From an uncultured Eubacteriales bacterium (GTDB taxonomy: Bacteria; Bacillota; Clostridia; Christensenellales; Aristaeellaceae), in the NCBI GenBank assembly GCA_902765305.1, contig CACWZI010000012.1:1-37635 (forward strand): DNA of 37,635 bases. The letters are read 5' to 3'. Of the stretch, positions 16,677 through 23,503 are shown piece by piece. A program made the position numbers and the translations under genes. Within the stretch, counting starts at the first letter, position 1, and every line of letters starts with the position of its first letter. The notes beneath the pieces were generated by a model. That model did not search any database and had not been told where the DNA came from. It saw only the letters and a program-made list of their open reading frames with translations.

Positions 16677-16845
16677 TTAAGGAAATACCGCACAATACGG
16701 CGGCACATCTGGCGGTGCCTTTTCCGACATCTGCTGCTTGCAGATTTCTCGATTTACCGCCAAGTAAACCTTCGAAATCTGCAATTGCATCTGTCGAAAA
16801 ATTCACTCGCCAGCTGACCGCCTTAATTGCGCGGTATTTCCTTAA
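16677..16845. mobile_element. MITE-like palindromic element
   Basis: A 169-bp element with perfect 15-bp ends TTAAGGAAATACCGC/GCGGTATTTCCTTAA, extending imperfectly to about 27 bp (...CGG). The whole interior is an imperfect long palindrome, including GACATCTGC...GCAGATTTC paired with GAAATCTGC...GCATCTGTCG. The outer TTAA on each side could be a target duplication or part of the repeat. It encodes no transposase; the 76-codon frame across it is not a credible gene. It lies between ctpA and nrdR (both minus), so it would be transcribed as a long hairpin if they share a message. Confidence 0.75.
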
Positions 16846-16860
16846 GTTTTTGGGCAATGA

Positions 16861-18081
16861 TCAATTGCCAATCTCAAGCAGCGCGATGGCCTTTGCAAGC
16901 TGGTTGTCGCTGACGGGGTCCGGCTCCGCCGGTATCGCCTTGCCCTCCAGGGCCACCTCCACGTCGGGCTGAACGCCCACCCCCTGGGGACAGCGGTCCA
17001 GGGCGTCGAAATAGCTGGCCGTGGTCAGCTGCATGCCCGCGTTGTCAGACTGGAAGGTTTGAAGGGACTGCACGATTCCCTTGCCATAGGTCGTCAGGCC
17101 GACCACCTTGCCCCTGCCAAGGGCCTGCACCGAGCCGGCCAGTATCTCCGAGGCGCTGGCGGACATGTCGTTGACCAGCACCGCCAGGGGCACGTCGAAG
17201 AAATCCGCGTCGGAATAAAAATCCTGCCGCGATCCATTCCGTTGTTCTGTGTAGACGATCAGGCCCTTTGGCAGTATGGCGTCAGCGATGCTGACCACCT
17301 GGTCCAGAAGTCCCCCGGGATTGTTGCGCACGTCGATCACCAGGCCCACGACCTTTTCAGCCTTGAAGGCCTCGATGGCCTCGTGGAACACCTGCGAGGC
17401 GTCGCCGGTGAACTGGGCGATGTTGATGTAGCCGATATTGCCGGGCAACACCTGGTAGCTGGCATAGCTGATCTTCACATCGCCCCGAGTAACCGGTATG
17501 GCCATCCGCTCGCCGTCGCGCCGCACGGTCAGCGTCACCTGGGTCCTGTCCCCGCCCCGAATGCGGCGCACCGCCTCCAGATAGCTGCGACCGTCCGCGC
17601 CGGTGACGACAACGCCATCCACGGCCAGGATCACATCGCCGGTGTGCACACCAGCGACCTCCGCCGGAGAATCAGGGAACACGCGAACGATCTCGATCTC
17701 CCCCTCCGCCGTGTTTTGAAGCAGGGCGCCGATGCCGTAATAGACGCCGGCGGTGTCCTCGTTCTCCCGCTTCAGCTCCTCGGGCGTATAGTAAAAGGTA
17801 TAGGGATCGCCTGTGGCCCCGGTCATTCCGCGGATCGCACCCAGCACCAGGTCGTCCTCGTCCAGCACCTTGTAATAATCCTTCATCAGCGACTGCCGGA
17901 CCTCGTCCAAGCGGCTATAGCGCTGAATGGTGTCGTATTCCGCCTGGGTGACCCAGCGCCGGTTCTCTCCCTCTCCGTGGCCCACGCGGCCGGAAACCAA
18001 CAACGTCGCCGTACTGGAGATCACCGCGATCATCAGCGCTCCCCATACCAATGCCATCACGCGCAGTTTGCTGTTTTTCAT
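16861..18081 (-). CDS. S41-family C-terminal processing peptidase (CtpA/CtpB-like)
   Basis: Secreted or membrane-anchored serine protease of 406 residues. An N-terminal anchor (about 7-29) is followed by an N-terminal helical region with GDPYTFYYTPEEL, then a PDZ domain (about 110-200; GIGALLQ, VFPDSPAEVAGVHTGDVILAVDG), then the S41 core. The catalytic Ser lies in NDMSASASEILAGS and the Lys in TYGKGIVQ, the family's Ser/Lys dyad. VIDVRNNPGGLL is also diagnostic. Such proteases trim envelope proteins or, as CtpB does in sporulation, act in signalling proteolysis; the substrate here is unknown. It is the first gene of the minus-strand run to nrdR. Confidence 0.93.
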   Translation of the reverse strand: MKNSKLRVMALVWGALMIAVISSTATLLVSGRVGHGEGENRRWVTQAEYDTIQRYSRLDEVRQSLMKDYYKVLDEDDLVLGAIRGMTGATGDPYTFYYTPEELKRENEDTAGVYYGIGALLQNTAEGEIEIVRVFPDSPAEVAGVHTGDVILAVDGVVVTGADGRSYLEAVRRIRGGDRTQVTLTVRRDGERMAIPVTRGDVKISYASYQVLPGNIGYINIAQFTGDASQVFHEAIEAFKAEKVVGLVIDVRNNPGGLLDQVVSIADAILPKGLIVYTEQRNGSRQDFYSDADFFDVPLAVLVNDMSASASEILAGSVQALGRGKVVGLTTYGKGIVQSLQTFQSDNAGMQLTTASYFDALDRCPQGVGVQPDVEVALEGKAIPAEPDPVSDNQLAKAIALLEIGN

Positions 18082-18149
18082 GGTGCCTCCTGAAAGGGTT
18101 TTGTTTGGATGATGCCGCCAAAACCATCTTATTGGAATACGCGCAATGC

Positions 18150-18198
18150 AGCGGCGGCCTCCAGGCCGCCAGGGTGGCGGCGTAGACGCCGCCGCTAC
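18150..18198. repeat. Double GC-rich palindrome (TGTAGCGGCGGC family)
   Basis: Two adjacent perfect hairpins: GGCGGCCT/AGGCCGCC (18153-18170) and GGCGGCGT/ACGCCGCC (18176-18193). Outer arms AGCGGCGG (18150-18157) and CCGCCGCT (18189-18196) can also pair, giving a cruciform. The minus strand begins TGTAGCGGCGGC, as does the plus strand at 29174, which suggests a dispersed repeat. It is located between ctpA and the CdaR-like gene. Confidence 0.65.
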
Positions 18199-18276
18199 AG
18201 TCGCAGGTCTCGTCTAAGCATCGTTTAACGCAGCCCATACGGGCTATTGGAATGTATGATTGAAGTCAGCTTCCCA

Positions 18277-19347
18277 TTACAGGCGCAGCTTGCGGTTGCT
18301 CTCGCCCTTGCCCAGCAGCATCATCATCTTGAAGGTCACCGCGTCGTCAAAGTTGCGCAAGTCCAGGCCGATGGCGTGCTGAACCTTTTCCAGGCGGTAC
18401 ACCAGCGTATTGCGGTGGATGTACAGCTTGCGGGCCGTCTCCGAAAGGTTCAGGCTGTTGTCAAAGAAGGTCTCGATGGTGTGGATCATCTCGTCGTTGA
18501 ACAGGCGGGCGGTCTTTCGATTGAAGATGAGGCTGTTGTAGTCGGCGCCCAGCTGGGGAGACACCTCGTTGAGGAAGCGCTCCAGCAGCAGGTTTCGATA
18601 GACGAACACCTGACGGTTGCTGTGGTAGATGCGCCCCACGTTGATGGCGCTGCGGGCTTCGACAAAAGCTTCCGGTATGGCCGTCAGTTCGGCACGGGGT
18701 TCGGAGATGCCTATGTAAACTGTCGTGCCGGTCTCCGTGAGAAAGCTGCTCTCAAAAGCGTTGGCGTATTCCTCCACCTCTGCAAAGTCCGCATCCTCAT
18801 CCACGGCCTTCAGCATCGCAACGGAATGATGTCCCACCTCGGTGACAATGTCGTGTTCGCCGTCCACCGCGTCCATCATCATGCGTATGGCGGTTTCGAC
18901 CTCCATGTCCTTGAAGTAAAAGTACAGCACGCAGCGGTTCATATGGATCGGAATGTTGTGTTCCGCCGCCAGCGATTCGAACTCAGCGCCCTCCACATCG
19001 CCCCGCAGCATCTGCCGCAGCGACTGCTCCCGGTTGCTGTGGCTCATGTCCTCGCGCATCAGCACATTGATCAGCTCCGCACAGAGCACGGCGCATTTCT
19101 TGATGTCGTCGCTGTCGCCATGCAGGCAGACGAACACCGGCTGATCGTCAGAGGTTCCGATCAGGGTCATGGCGCCGTAGATAAAGGGCACAGTGGGATT
19201 GGCCAGCGCCTCCTCGGGAATGGTGAAGGTACGCTGATCCCCTTCGGGCAATAACACATTACCGCCCGAATCCAGCAGCAGCGCCGACATGTCGATCATA
19301 TTCAATACGCGGGCGATCTTTACGGTCACGCGATGATCCAGATACAT
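18277..19347 (-). CDS. CdaR/PucR-type helix-turn-helix transcriptional regulator
   Basis: A 356-residue cytosolic regulator. The C-terminal about 60 residues form the PucR-type HTH: TIETFFDNSLNLSETARKL followed by YIHRNTLVYRLEKV, a hallmark of CdaR/PucR regulators. The middle (about 120-265) resembles the GGDEF-like domain found in such proteins, here without a GGDEF motif. The N-terminal part may bind an effector, but no known ligand domain was recognised. ATG 19347 is chosen because AGGGAGG precedes it; an upstream ATG at 19401 would add 18 unconserved residues. A TATACT lies about 40 bp upstream, but no good -35. The target genes are unknown. Confidence 0.85.
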   Translation of the reverse strand: MYLDHRVTVKIARVLNMIDMSALLLDSGGNVLLPEGDQRTFTIPEEALANPTVPFIYGAMTLIGTSDDQPVFVCLHGDSDDIKKCAVLCAELINVLMREDMSHSNREQSLRQMLRGDVEGAEFESLAAEHNIPIHMNRCVLYFYFKDMEVETAIRMMMDAVDGEHDIVTEVGHHSVAMLKAVDEDADFAEVEEYANAFESSFLTETGTTVYIGISEPRAELTAIPEAFVEARSAINVGRIYHSNRQVFVYRNLLLERFLNEVSPQLGADYNSLIFNRKTARLFNDEMIHTIETFFDNSLNLSETARKLYIHRNTLVYRLEKVQHAIGLDLRNFDDAVTFKMMMLLGKGESNRKLRL

Positions 19348-19489
19348 GTTTATATCCTCCCTGTCCACCAGAGTACTTCTATTAGGAGTATACCGAATCA
19401 ATGTTTAAATCCGGCGTAATTTTCTCGGATAATCATTAACATCGCGTAAAAAAACAAACTTTTTGTATATTCTCCACGAACTGTAAACT

Positions 19490-20263
19490 TTAAGTGTCAT
19501 CCAACCAATTGCCAACGATCCTGCTGCCCGGCTGGGCGACGGTCCACAGCATGGCGGGCAACAGGCCAGCCTTGCGTATGCTGACCACCGCATCCCCCGC
19601 GACGATGATGTGGTCCAGCAGCGGTATGCGCAGAGGGGCTACGGCCTCCAAGGCCTGAAGCGTACAGCGCAAATCCTCGTTGGAGGGACGCTTCGTGCCA
19701 CCGGGGTGATTGTGGGCCAGCACGATAAACCGCGCCTGCGCCTGCAGCGTCGCAGAGAGCACCTGGCGAAGGTAGAACGGCGCGTTATCCACGCCGCCCC
19801 GCTGCAGCAGTACCGGGCGGATCAGCCTGCCTGTGCGATCCAGCAGGACCAGGTAGAAGCATTCCACATGCACGCCGACATAGAGCGTCTTCAGGTATTC
19901 CCCCATGGGCTCCAGCCTGTCCAGCCGGGGCCGAACGCCCCACTTCTGCGACATGCAGGTGCGGGTCAGCGCAGGGATCATGGCGTAGTAGAACGCGTCC
20001 AACCTGGATAAACCCGACCGCTCCAGCGCCTGGCTGCTCGACTCCAGGAAATACAGCGGCGCGGGATAGCGCCGGCGCAGGTTCTCCATGAACGGGTCCA
20101 CCGGTTCGCGCTTGTGCATGAAGGCCTGGGTCTGCCGGATAGCATCGTACAGCGCTTCACGCCGCTGGGCCAGCAGCGCCGGTGACACGCTGTCCCGCTT
20201 ATCCTGGCCGATGGCGCGCATCACCGGCTTCAGACCGTCGCCGTGTCCAAGCACCCATTTCAT
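19490..20263 (-). CDS. radC: RadC-like JAB/MPN-domain protein
   Basis: A 257-residue protein whose C-terminal half (about 130-240) is a RadC/JAMM domain. The metal motif reads LAHNHPGGTKRPSNED, giving the HxHx7SxxD arrangement, and is followed by PLLDHIIVAGD. The N-terminal 120 residues carry no clear helix-hairpin-helix UPR motif, unlike typical RadC, and look divergent. RadC is historically called a DNA repair protein, but its biochemical role is unsettled. Its start overlaps the stop of the upstream 94-residue acidic protein by four bases, so the pair is coupled and likely transcribed from the promoter at 20613-20585. Confidence 0.85.
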   Translation of the reverse strand: MKWVLGHGDGLKPVMRAIGQDKRDSVSPALLAQRREALYDAIRQTQAFMHKREPVDPFMENLRRRYPAPLYFLESSSQALERSGLSRLDAFYYAMIPALTRTCMSQKWGVRPRLDRLEPMGEYLKTLYVGVHVECFYLVLLDRTGRLIRPVLLQRGGVDNAPFYLRQVLSATLQAQARFIVLAHNHPGGTKRPSNEDLRCTLQALEAVAPLRIPLLDHIIVAGDAVVSIRKAGLLPAMLWTVAQPGSRIVGNWLDDT

Positions 20264-20544
20264 GCCTGAAAGGCGCCGGCCTGCTCCAGCGCCGCGCGCA
20301 CATCCTCCGGACCATCAAGCCGTTGGCCCATGTACCAGCCATCCTGTTCCTCGTCATATAAAAGCTCGGCGGCGCCGTCCACGGCCACGCCGCCCTTCAC
20401 GAACACCAGATCCAGCGACAGGGGCCGGGGGATATCGTACAGATCCACCACGTATTCCCGGGTAGAAAGCTGCTCGGCGTCTTCAAAGCCCTCCAGAAAC
20501 GCACGCAGCGCTTCCTCCTGTGACTGAGTCAGTTTGATCTTCAT
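20260..20544 (-). CDS. Small acidic protein coupled to radC
   Basis: Encodes 94 residues, strongly acidic, with no membrane segment or cysteine. It starts MKIKLTQSQEEALRAFLEGF, an amphipathic helix, followed by a beta-rich stretch with DLYDIPRPLSLDLVF and a YDEEQDGWYMGQRLDG region. No family was recognised. AAGGAG upstream supports the ATG at 20544. The stop overlaps radC, so the two are co-translated; a partner or regulator of the RadC-like protein is a guess from position only. Confidence 0.7.
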   Translation of the reverse strand: MKIKLTQSQEEALRAFLEGFEDAEQLSTREYVVDLYDIPRPLSLDLVFVKGGVAVDGAAELLYDEEQDGWYMGQRLDGPEDVRAALEQAGAFQA

Positions 20545-20584
20545 ACCTATCGCTCCTTGTAACAGTAATCCGTTTCTTACACTA

Positions 20585-20613
20585 ATTTTAACGCACCCGA
20601 CGTCCTTTTGCAA
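20585..20613 (-). promoter_or_regulatory. Promoter of the acidic-protein/radC operon
   Basis: On the minus strand, -35 TTGCAA (20613-20608), 17-bp spacer, -10 TAAAAT (20590-20585). Confidence 0.6.
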
Positions 20614-20632
20614 GGGCTGAACCAAAATTAAG

Positions 20633-20661
20633 TTGACCGCAGGGCACGGGATTCGTATAAT
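20633..20661 (+). promoter_or_regulatory. Strong sigma-A promoter of the Big_2 protein gene
   Basis: -35 TTGACC (20633-20638), exact 17-bp spacer, consensus -10 TATAAT (20656-20661). Predicted start near 20668, giving a leader of about 33 nt. Confidence 0.85.
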
Positions 20662-20700
20662 ATAGGGTGTAGTATTGTGTGACAAGCGAGGCATTGCGCC

Positions 20701-22062
20701 ATGAAAACCGTCTATAGTAAGCTGGCAAATCTGATCGCGGTGCTGATCGTGGGCATGTTGCTGTTCGCCCCGATGCGCTTCGGCAGCGAGGATTACCTTT
20801 ATGCCCATCCCCGTTCCATACGCATGAACCCCGGTGACAGCTATGCCCTTGCCTACCGTCTGGACGCCGACGACCCCGCGCAGACGATCCTGTTCAGCTC
20901 GGCCAATGAGGCCGTGGCCACCGTGGCCACTGACGGCACGGTCACCGCCGTCGGTCCCGGCAAGACCCAGATCCTGCTGGATTCCGAGAGCGGCGCCCGC
21001 GCCAGGGTACAGATCGAGGTCGTGAGCGCGCACATCTCCACGCTGACGCTGAACACCGACCGCATGTCCATGGAGAAGGGGCAGGTTTCCGGCCTGCGGG
21101 CCATATTCGACGACAAGGCCGACAACACGATGGTCCAATGGTCCAGCGAGAACGAAGCAGTGGCCCGCGTGGACGCCGTTGGCCGCGTCTCGGCGGTGGG
21201 CGGCGGCAGGACCCGCATCACGGCCACCGCCGTGAACGGACTCTCCGCCAGCGCCGACATCAACGTGCACGTCACCGGCAACGCCATGCGCATCACGCCC
21301 GAGGACGTCCACCTGGGCGTAGGCGCCGCCCTGCACCTGGGCATAAACTACATTCCCGCGGACACCACCGACACCGTGGCCCGCTGGACCAGCAGTGACG
21401 AAAACGTACTGCGGGTTCAGCGTGACGGCACCCTGCAGGCCGTCGCCGAGGGTCAGGCCGTGCTCAGTGCTTTCTCCAGTGAAGGGCTCAGCGCCAGCAC
21501 GCTGGTAAAGGTGGAGCCCCCTGTGGCGAATTTTGAGATCTCCCCCACCGCCGCCACCATCAAGCGCGGCAACACATTGGCCCTGGAGCCCCGCTTCTTC
21601 GACATTCACGGCAATCCCGATGCCAGCAGTCACCTGATCAGCTGGACTTCCAGCAACCCCGCCGTGGCCACCGTGGAGGACGGCGTGGTCACCGCCCTGA
21701 GCAGCGGAACCGCCCGCATCAGCGCCGCCGCGGACGGCAGGATCGCCAGCAGCGTGGTCAACGTCCAGACGATCATCGAAGAGATTCGCCTGAACCTGCA
21801 TCAGATCTACGTGCTTCGGGAGCAGACCGTGATGCCCATCCAGCTGGAGGCCGAGATCTTCCCCGCCGACGCCGATGACAAGCGCCTGACCTGGAGCGCC
21901 GACAACGACCTGGTGGCCACCGTGAACCAGCGCGGGCTGGTGGAGCTGGTAGGCGGCTACGGCACCGCCACCGTCACCGTGCAGTCCGCCAGCGGCGCCC
22001 GGGATCAGTTCATCGTGAACGTGGTGGCCCAGCTGCCGGAAAGCGTCGCCAGCGAGGAATGA
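20701..22062 (+). CDS. Bacterial Ig-like (Big_2) repeat surface protein
   Basis: A 453-residue exported protein. An N-terminal hydrophobic segment (about 10-25, NLIAVLIVGMLLFAP) serves as signal or anchor. The rest is five tandem Big_2 immunoglobulin-like domains of roughly 80 residues, at about 40-118, 119-195, 196-270, 271-350 and 351-445. Each has the typical core (W/F)SS.NE.VA.V followed by G.V.AV..G...I. No sortase motif or C-terminal anchor is present, so attachment would rely on the N-terminal segment. Such domains serve adhesion or structural roles; the partner is unknown. A consensus promoter suggests high expression. A weak ribosome-binding sequence (AGGC) precedes the start. Confidence 0.88.
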   Translation: MKTVYSKLANLIAVLIVGMLLFAPMRFGSEDYLYAHPRSIRMNPGDSYALAYRLDADDPAQTILFSSANEAVATVATDGTVTAVGPGKTQILLDSESGARARVQIEVVSAHISTLTLNTDRMSMEKGQVSGLRAIFDDKADNTMVQWSSENEAVARVDAVGRVSAVGGGRTRITATAVNGLSASADINVHVTGNAMRITPEDVHLGVGAALHLGINYIPADTTDTVARWTSSDENVLRVQRDGTLQAVAEGQAVLSAFSSEGLSASTLVKVEPPVANFEISPTAATIKRGNTLALEPRFFDIHGNPDASSHLISWTSSNPAVATVEDGVVTALSSGTARISAAADGRIASSVVNVQTIIEEIRLNLHQIYVLREQTVMPIQLEAEIFPADADDKRLTWSADNDLVATVNQRGLVELVGGYGTATVTVQSASGARDQFIVNVVAQLPESVASEE

Positions 22063-22069
22063 GCGTCCT

Positions 22070-22115
22070 ATGAATTGAGGGTCCAAATCCATCTGGATTT
22101 GGACCCTCAATTCAT
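22070..22115. terminator. Perfect 22-bp-arm palindrome between convergent genes
   Basis: Arms 22070-22091 and 22094-22115 are perfectly complementary (ATGAATTGAGGGTCC...), separated by two bases. It lies between the Big_2 gene and rplT, which converge. No U-tract on either strand, so it is an atypical bidirectional terminator or 3'-end stabiliser. Confidence 0.65.
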
Positions 22116-22124
22116 AAAACGGCT

Positions 22125-22484
22125 TTACTTGTTCAGCGCAGCCTTGGCCTTCTCCGCCAGCACCGCGAACGCGGCGGGATCGGCGATGGCCAGCTCGGAC
22201 AGCATCTTGCGGTTGATGTCGATGCCGGCTACCTTCAGGCCGTTGATCAGCCTGGAATAGCTCAGGCCGTTGATGCGGGCCGCCGCGTTGATGCGGGCGA
22301 TCCACAGGCTGCGGAAGTCGCGCTTTTTCAGCTTGCGACCGATGTAGGCGTAGCGCAGAGAACGGCGAACCTGTTCGCTGGCGGCGCGATACTGCTTGCT
22401 CTTGGCGCCAAAGTAGCCCTTCGCAAGCTTCATTACCTTACGCTTTTTCTTCTGTGCGTTGACAGCACGCTTAATCCTTGCCAT
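22125..22484 (-). CDS. rplT: 50S ribosomal protein L20
   Basis: A 119-residue ribosomal protein with the family N-terminus [20 protein letters not shown], then [15 protein letters not shown] and the [14 protein letters not shown] motif. It binds 23S rRNA early in large-subunit assembly. In Bacillota L20 also represses its own operon by binding the infC leader. Third gene of infC-rpmI-rplT, 15 bp after rpmI, with a good ribosome-binding site (AGGAGG). Confidence 0.98.
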   Translation of the reverse strand: MARIKRAVNAQKKKRKVMKLAKGYFGAKSKQYRAASEQVRRSLRYAYIGRKLKKRDFRSLWIARINAAARINGLSYSRLINGLKVAGIDINRKMLSELAIADPAAFAVLAEKAKAALNK

Positions 22485-22499
22485 TCTTGATTCGCCTCC

Positions 22500-22697
22500 T
22501 TACTTGTACGGGATCAGTTTTTTCATGGTCTTGCCTTCTGTGGTGGTCAGATAGGCAGCCTTGCGCAGGTTACGGGTGCGCTTGGTGGGCTTCTTGGTCA
22601 GGATATGACGCTTGAAGGCCTGAGCGCGCTTGACTTTTCCGCTCTTGGTGAGGTTAAAACGCTTTGCTGCGCCCTTGTGCGTCTTCTGTTTGGGCAT
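22500..22697 (-). CDS. rpmI: 50S ribosomal protein L35
   Basis: A 65-residue basic protein with the L35 N-terminus [20 protein letters not shown] and the core [20 protein letters not shown]. Standard length. It lies between infC and rplT in the conserved order, with GAGGAGG just upstream. Confidence 0.98.
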   Translation of the reverse strand: MPKQKTHKGAAKRFNLTKSGKVKRAQAFKRHILTKKPTKRTRNLRKAAYLTTTEGKTMKKLIPYK

Positions 22698-22730
22698 GGG
22701 TTTTTCCTCCTCTCGTTGATCAGTAACAAA

Positions 22731-23243
22731 TTAATCGGAAGCTCTCGGGGAGATGAACATGATCATGCTGCGGCCTTCCATCTGGGGGGCCTTGTCCACG
22801 GTGCCATACTCCTTGATCCTATCGGCAAACTCATTCATGACCTGGCGGCCAATGTCGGAGTGGGTGATCTGGCGGCCGCGGAAGCGGATCGTCACCTTCA
22901 CCTTGTTGCCGTCCTTCAGGAACTTCACGGCATTCTTGAACTTGACGTCGATGTCGTGGTCCTCGATCGTTGCGGACAGGCGAACCTCCTTGACGGTAAT
23001 GACCTTCTGATTCTTGCGGAACTCACGCTCTTTTTTGGACTGCTCAAAGCGATATTTGCCGTAGTCCATGAGCTTGCAAACCGGCGGACGGGCCTGCGGG
23101 GCGATCTTGACCAGGTCCAGCTGACGCTCCTCTGCCAAGGCCAGCGCATCCCTGCCGGACATGACGCCCAGCTGCTCACCGTTCTGATCCACGACGCGCA
23201 CCTCGCGGTCGCGAATCTCCTCGTTAATCATGAGATCGTTAAT
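22731..23243 (-). CDS. infC: Translation initiation factor IF-3 (ATT start codon)
   Basis: A 170-residue IF-3 with the N-terminal domain (INEEIRDREVRVVDQNGEQLG), the linker (KLMDYGKYRFEQSKKERE) and the C-terminal domain (KEVRLSATIEDHDIDVKFKNA, RFRGRQITH). It binds the 30S subunit and rejects wrong starts. The start is read as ATT at 23243-23241: AGGAGG (23258-23253) lies nine bases upstream, and the product then begins MNDLMINEE, matching family N-termini. The in-frame ATG nearer the protein core has no ribosome-binding site, and the upstream ATG gives a non-homologous extension. A non-AUG start is the known basis of infC autoregulation. Confidence 0.93.
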   Translation of the reverse strand: MNDLMINEEIRDREVRVVDQNGEQLGVMSGRDALALAEERQLDLVKIAPQARPPVCKLMDYGKYRFEQSKKEREFRKNQKVITVKEVRLSATIEDHDIDVKFKNAVKFLKDGNKVKVTIRFRGRQITHSDIGRQVMNEFADRIKEYGTVDKAPQMEGRSMIMFISPRASD

Positions 23244-23258
23244 ACCGAAACACCTCCT

Positions 23259-23385
23259 ATTAAGCTTGCCAATAAAGAAAGAGCCGCGCATCGCGCCGCC
23301 CTCAACAGGCCCACACGGGCCCCCTGTGCTGTTTTAACCGCTGCAACGCGAATCGCAGGGTGAGAAGTCGGCGCTTCTGCTTACC
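23259..23385 (-). promoter_or_regulatory. Candidate L20-type leader of the infC operon
   Basis: About 140 nt of untranslated leader between the promoter and the infC ribosome-binding site. It contains the minus-strand segment AAGCAGAAGCGCC...CTTCTCACC, a hairpin around GGGCCCGTGTGGGCC closed by AACAG/CTGTT, and a short GCGC stem followed by a T-rich run (TCTTTCTTT), which resembles an attenuator. Bacillota infC operons are controlled by L20 binding to such a leader. The identification rests on position and gross structure, not on a covariance search. Confidence 0.5.
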
Positions 23386-23391
23386 TGAGAT

Positions 23392-23420
23392 ATTATAGCA
23401 GCCTCGCCATGGAAAGGCAA
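23392..23420 (-). promoter_or_regulatory. Promoter of infC-rpmI-rplT
   Basis: On the minus strand, -35 TTGCCT (23420-23415), 17-bp spacer, consensus -10 TATAAT (23397-23392). Confidence 0.75.
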
Positions 23421-23450
23421 GGAAAGATCGCGTTAATTCACAGCTTCCCC

Positions 23451-23482
23451 AAAAAACACATGGGCAGGAAATCCTGCCCATG
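23451..23482 (-). terminator. Intrinsic terminator of the flavoprotein reductase gene
   Basis: On the minus strand, the stem CATGGGCAGGA/TCCTGCCCATG (23482-23459) is followed by a run of six U (23456-23451), about 22 bp after the stop codon. Confidence 0.88.
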
Positions 23483-23503
23483 CTTTATTGCCTTTGGTCC
23501 GTC

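Noticed and set aside
16627-16857. 76-codon minus-strand frame in the MITE-like element
   Set aside because: It lies within the palindromic element and reads through its ends; no independent coding evidence.
19400-19489. Intrinsic terminator after radC
   Set aside because: A run of seven T exists on the minus strand near 19449, but no stable stem precedes it.
20260-22305. 681-codon open frame on the minus strand covering the Big_2 gene
   Set aside because: Only its last 95 codons are a credible gene (20260-20544, own ribosome-binding site). The rest is antisense to Ig-like repeats and mimics their repetition.
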